Source: Toxonevra muliebris
Lineage: Eukaryota > Arthropoda > Insecta > Diptera > Pallopteridae
NCBI GenBank assembly: GCA_963691655.1
Contig: OY829327.1
Location: 63,748,079-63,812,078 of the forward strand
DNA length: 64,000 nt
Reading direction: 5' to 3'
Shown here: one piece after another, positions 61,502-64,000 of the stretch
Numbering within the stretch: the first letter of the stretch is position 1
Layout: each line of letters begins with the position of its first letter
Position numbers and translations under genes: made by a program
Notes under the pieces: model-generated
The model's database searches: none
What the model was told of the DNA's origin: nothing
The model's input: only the letters and a program-made list of their open reading frames with translations

Positions 61502-61602
61502 TTGGTCAGCTTCAAGTGGGATTTGAACCCACTATTAAAAAAAAACTATTTCCAACATCCACTCTTTACCCTGCCTCTTAACCAACTCATCTACACGACA
61601 CT
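61502..61602 (-). other. tRNA-like sequence (pseudo-tRNA or SINE head), b
   Basis: On the minus strand: TAGATGAGTTGGTTAAGAGG (A box) and GTGGGTTCAAATCCCAC, a perfect T-arm (GTGGG/CCCAC pair with TTCAAAT loop). A run of about 15 T follows directly (RNA polymerase III terminator). The middle includes a T9/A9 run and lacks a clear anticodon arm. It is about 130 bp from sequence a, same strand. Confidence 0.6.
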
Positions 61603-61609
61603 ATGAAAT

Positions 61610-63139
61610 GTGTCTGTAATATGTAGTTATAGTAAATTCATGCAAATGAAAAAGAATTTAAAACAGAAAGCTCTCACGCATTCTTTTCGGCTTTGTGTTT
61701 GTGTAGTGGAAATCGCAGGGAGCGAAATAAAAAAAAACTTTGGGTTTGATTCTAGGAAAAACAAATATATTTACAATAACAAATATAAGGGGAACGAATT
61801 TTTAATATAAAAATGCATTATACAGGTAAACTATTAACTTTAGATATGTGCCACCACTGACTTTATTTTAGCAAACGATAAGATCTATAATCTTTCCATA
61901 CATTATTTTTATGTACGTCTTATTACTTACTATTTGAAATTAACTTTAAAAAAATAACAACTTAACTCAACAAATGTCCAAAGCAATTACATACGAAATT
62001 TCATGATAATCCGTTGCGAAATATAGAAACCTATTAGGACTAAACATTAAATAGATCATTAAAAAATATTAATTTTTACCTACATATTTGGTATAACTAA
62101 AATTTTTTTTTTTTTTTGAGTAAAAAATTGATTTAAAAACTCACATGCGCAACTTAGTGCACTCGATGGAAGTGAAACTTCTTTGGTAGATTCGTGACTG
62201 GGAATATGTAAGTGCAATAACAGCAGTCTGGGAGAGATAATTGTATGTATGCACATGGCATTTAAATAGTTAATATGAGTCGGTACATATCCAAAGTGCC
62301 AAGACCATAGACGAAAATTTTCAAGATTTTTAATGCAATACACACTGACCGTACAAATAAATAGTTTAAACAAAAGAAATGAGCCAAATTAATGTTAATT
62401 AAATTAAAAAACCTATTTAATTTAACTATTTTTTCAAAAGTGACTAAGTCCCATCGTAAGTGTAAATCAAAATTGCTTAAGTCCCTTTCAGCCAATCGCA
62501 TTCTTTCCTTGTTCTGCTACTGAATTGTAATAAATTTAAATTTTTGGCTTTGCACATGGCCGCATTCATACAGATGCTTTATGTTTTCTTGTGCTTAAGT
62601 CCAAATGATTTTTTTTCAAAACTAATTAGGTCCATATGGTATTTATCAAAAGTGCTTAAGTCCAACGTAAAACTGGTTTATTTTGGATTTGGCTTACTTT
62701 ATCATTGTTTTTTCTTCGCAAAATGTCTGCAAAAACAGTTTTCTAAATACTTTTACCCATGTTACAAGTATTTAGAGGTAGATGCTTTTTTTCAAAAAGT
62801 AGCCATTTTGAACATTTTAGAGGTGCATTTTTTTAAATGGATAGAAAAGAGTGAGTTAATAGAAGATTATTAATACTACTTTTATTACATAGTAGTAAAT
62901 TATAAATTTTATTTATAATAAAAAACGGATAAATAATGTTATTAAAATTAGTTTTCTTTATTAGGAAATACCTTGAACATGTTAAGAGTCAAAAAATAAT
63001 ATAATAAACAACAACTATTTCTCTCTATGTTCATGCAATACTATACAAATTATTTTCTTATAAATTCTCACCTAAAAATTTAACTATGAAAGTACAACTC
63101 TGTTGAAACAACAAATGTTTTCCCAATTGTCAAAGTTCC
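61610..63139. other. AT-rich spacer
   Basis: A GGGTTTGATTCTAGG word at about 61739-61755 is B-box-like but without a partner. 62435-62665 has five CTTAAGTCC/CTAAGTCC/TTAGGTCC words at irregular spacing. The frame 62544-62873 has no recognised signature. Confidence 0.4.
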
Positions 63140-63464
63140 ACTTAGGCTGTGGTTATATTGCGAGTATGCGCGGCGAACACAATAAAATTATTGTTGCACC
63201 GAACACAAAGAGAGAGTCTTTGCTCACTCTCATAGCGAACACGATATGCTCGGTGTATTATACACCGAGCACGCCGAGTATTTAGGGTGGCAATGAGTTA
63301 TTTTACAAAACAGTATTATTACATACAAATTAGTATTAAGCAAACGAGTATATTTTGGCAAAAAGCAACTCTGCAACGAGCTGAATGTAACCACTATAAC
63401 CGAGCACGGAAGAAAATGTTTTGTGTTCGTCAAACACCGAGCACCAATATAACCAGGCACTTAC
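63140..63464 (-). mobile_element. Palindromic MITE, family M1, copy 3
   Basis: Inverted relative to the other two copies. Ends GTGGTTATATTG (63149-63160) and CAATATAACC (63445-63454). Two chance frames run through it. Confidence 0.87.
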
Positions 63465-63594
63465 TTGTCAAAATGCATCTACCTTCTTAATTCTTCTGCC
63501 ATGGTAGAGTGTGGATTTTCACGCACACCAGCTTGATTGCTACCGAAATTTTGTTGAGATTGATTTTGCACTGTTTTCTTTTTAATGTAAACGA

Positions 63595-64000
63595 AAAGGT
63601 AGATTCAAATATATTTATATTGTTTATGTTTTGCATTGCGCTATAAAAGCAACAGATGACGTTGCTATTATATATATATTCGTATTTATGTTTAGCATAG
63701 TGCTATAAAATCAACAGATGGCGTTTCTATTGAAAAACTACGTTAATAATAGATAATAAATAGTTTTTGATGTGCAACACTTACTTGTATTAAACAAGTC
63801 ATAACGCGCTGTAAATTTGTTATCTTTTTGTCGCACTAAATATTTCAGAAAACGTTTGTTTTTGACGTTCTCTTCATAATAGTAGTACATTCGAGTATAT
63901 TTATATTGTTTTGTATTGCGCTATAAAAGTAAACGATGGCATTGCTATTGATATGTGCGTATTTATGTTTTTCATAGTACCAACAGATGGCGTTGCTATA
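63595..64000 (+). repeat. Tandem array with GCTATAAAA / CAGATGGCGTTGCTAT units
   Basis: Four units carry TGCGCTATAAAAG-like and AACAGATGGCGTTGCTAT-like words (about 63640, 63700, 63915, 63985). They are arranged as two larger repeats of about 290 bp beginning at ATATTTATATTGTTT (63610 and 63897). The array runs off the window edge. Confidence 0.75.

Noticed and set aside
61610..61830. A third tRNA-like sequence (GGGTTTGATTCTAGG)
   Set aside because: B-box-like word only, with no proper A box at the right distance and no stems.
1..64000. CRISPR-like arrays
   Set aside because: The short repeats seen (TAG tail, leader units, edge array) have no unique spacers of constant length; the sequence is eukaryotic.

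Overview
The window reads as nuclear DNA of a dipteran insect, probably a fly with a large, transposon-rich genome. It is strongly AT-rich, has small protein fragments of many insect transposon families, and holds one host gene: a trypsin-like serine protease whose C-terminus and domain layout resemble fly clip/CG11836-type proteases. No bacterial, viral or organellar block is visible. The assignment to a calyptrate-like fly is an inference from transposon content and is uncertain.

The only convincing host gene is on the + strand. Its exons lie at about 31259-31624, 39163-39368 and 56175-56357. They carry the complete S1 protease domain: His, Asp and Ser of the triad, Asp at the base of the S1 pocket, and an activation site R|IVGG. 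The two introns are about 7.5 kb and 16.8 kb, and both are made largely of transposons. Any further 5' exons are left of 31 kb or outside the window.

Layout. 0-10 kb: decayed DNA-transposon pieces (Tc1, a pogo-type zinc finger, a PHD-like finger), a MITE present three times in the window, and a 1.6-kb repeat that returns inverted at 40-42 kb. 10.6-13.6 kb: a broken RNase H-containing non-LTR retrotransposon (minus strand). 15.2-18.1 kb: an hAT element with a decayed transposase and an almost perfect 8-bp target duplication. 18.35-28.12 kb: a Ty3/Gypsy element of the 17.6/297 type (minus strand, truncated in integrase). Its leader is split by a BEL/Pao element (22072-27286) that has apparently identical LTRs and a 5-bp target duplication. 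28.6-29.6 kb: a small TA-flanked MITE and a Harbinger-like remnant.

Intron 31.6-39.2 kb: mariner and Gypsy fragments, then a Penelope-like element in two opposed segments, interrupted by a 3.2-kb Mutator-like transposon and a 371-bp hAT MITE. Intron 39.4-56.2 kb: a Tc1 element split by the 1.6-kb repeat, duplicated blocks carrying a tRNA-derived SINE, a dead mariner, satellite-like repeats, a 1.5-kb hAT, and a 2.9-kb fold-back hAT with a MITE nested in it. 56.4-64 kb: two more hAT derivatives, a second copy of the nested MITE, two tRNA-like sequences, the third copy of the large MITE, and a tandem array running off the window edge.

The transposons do not form a pathway with the protease. Their interest lies in how cleanly nesting, target-site duplications and empty sites can be read. 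I found no CRISPR array, operon or obviously new multi-gene system.
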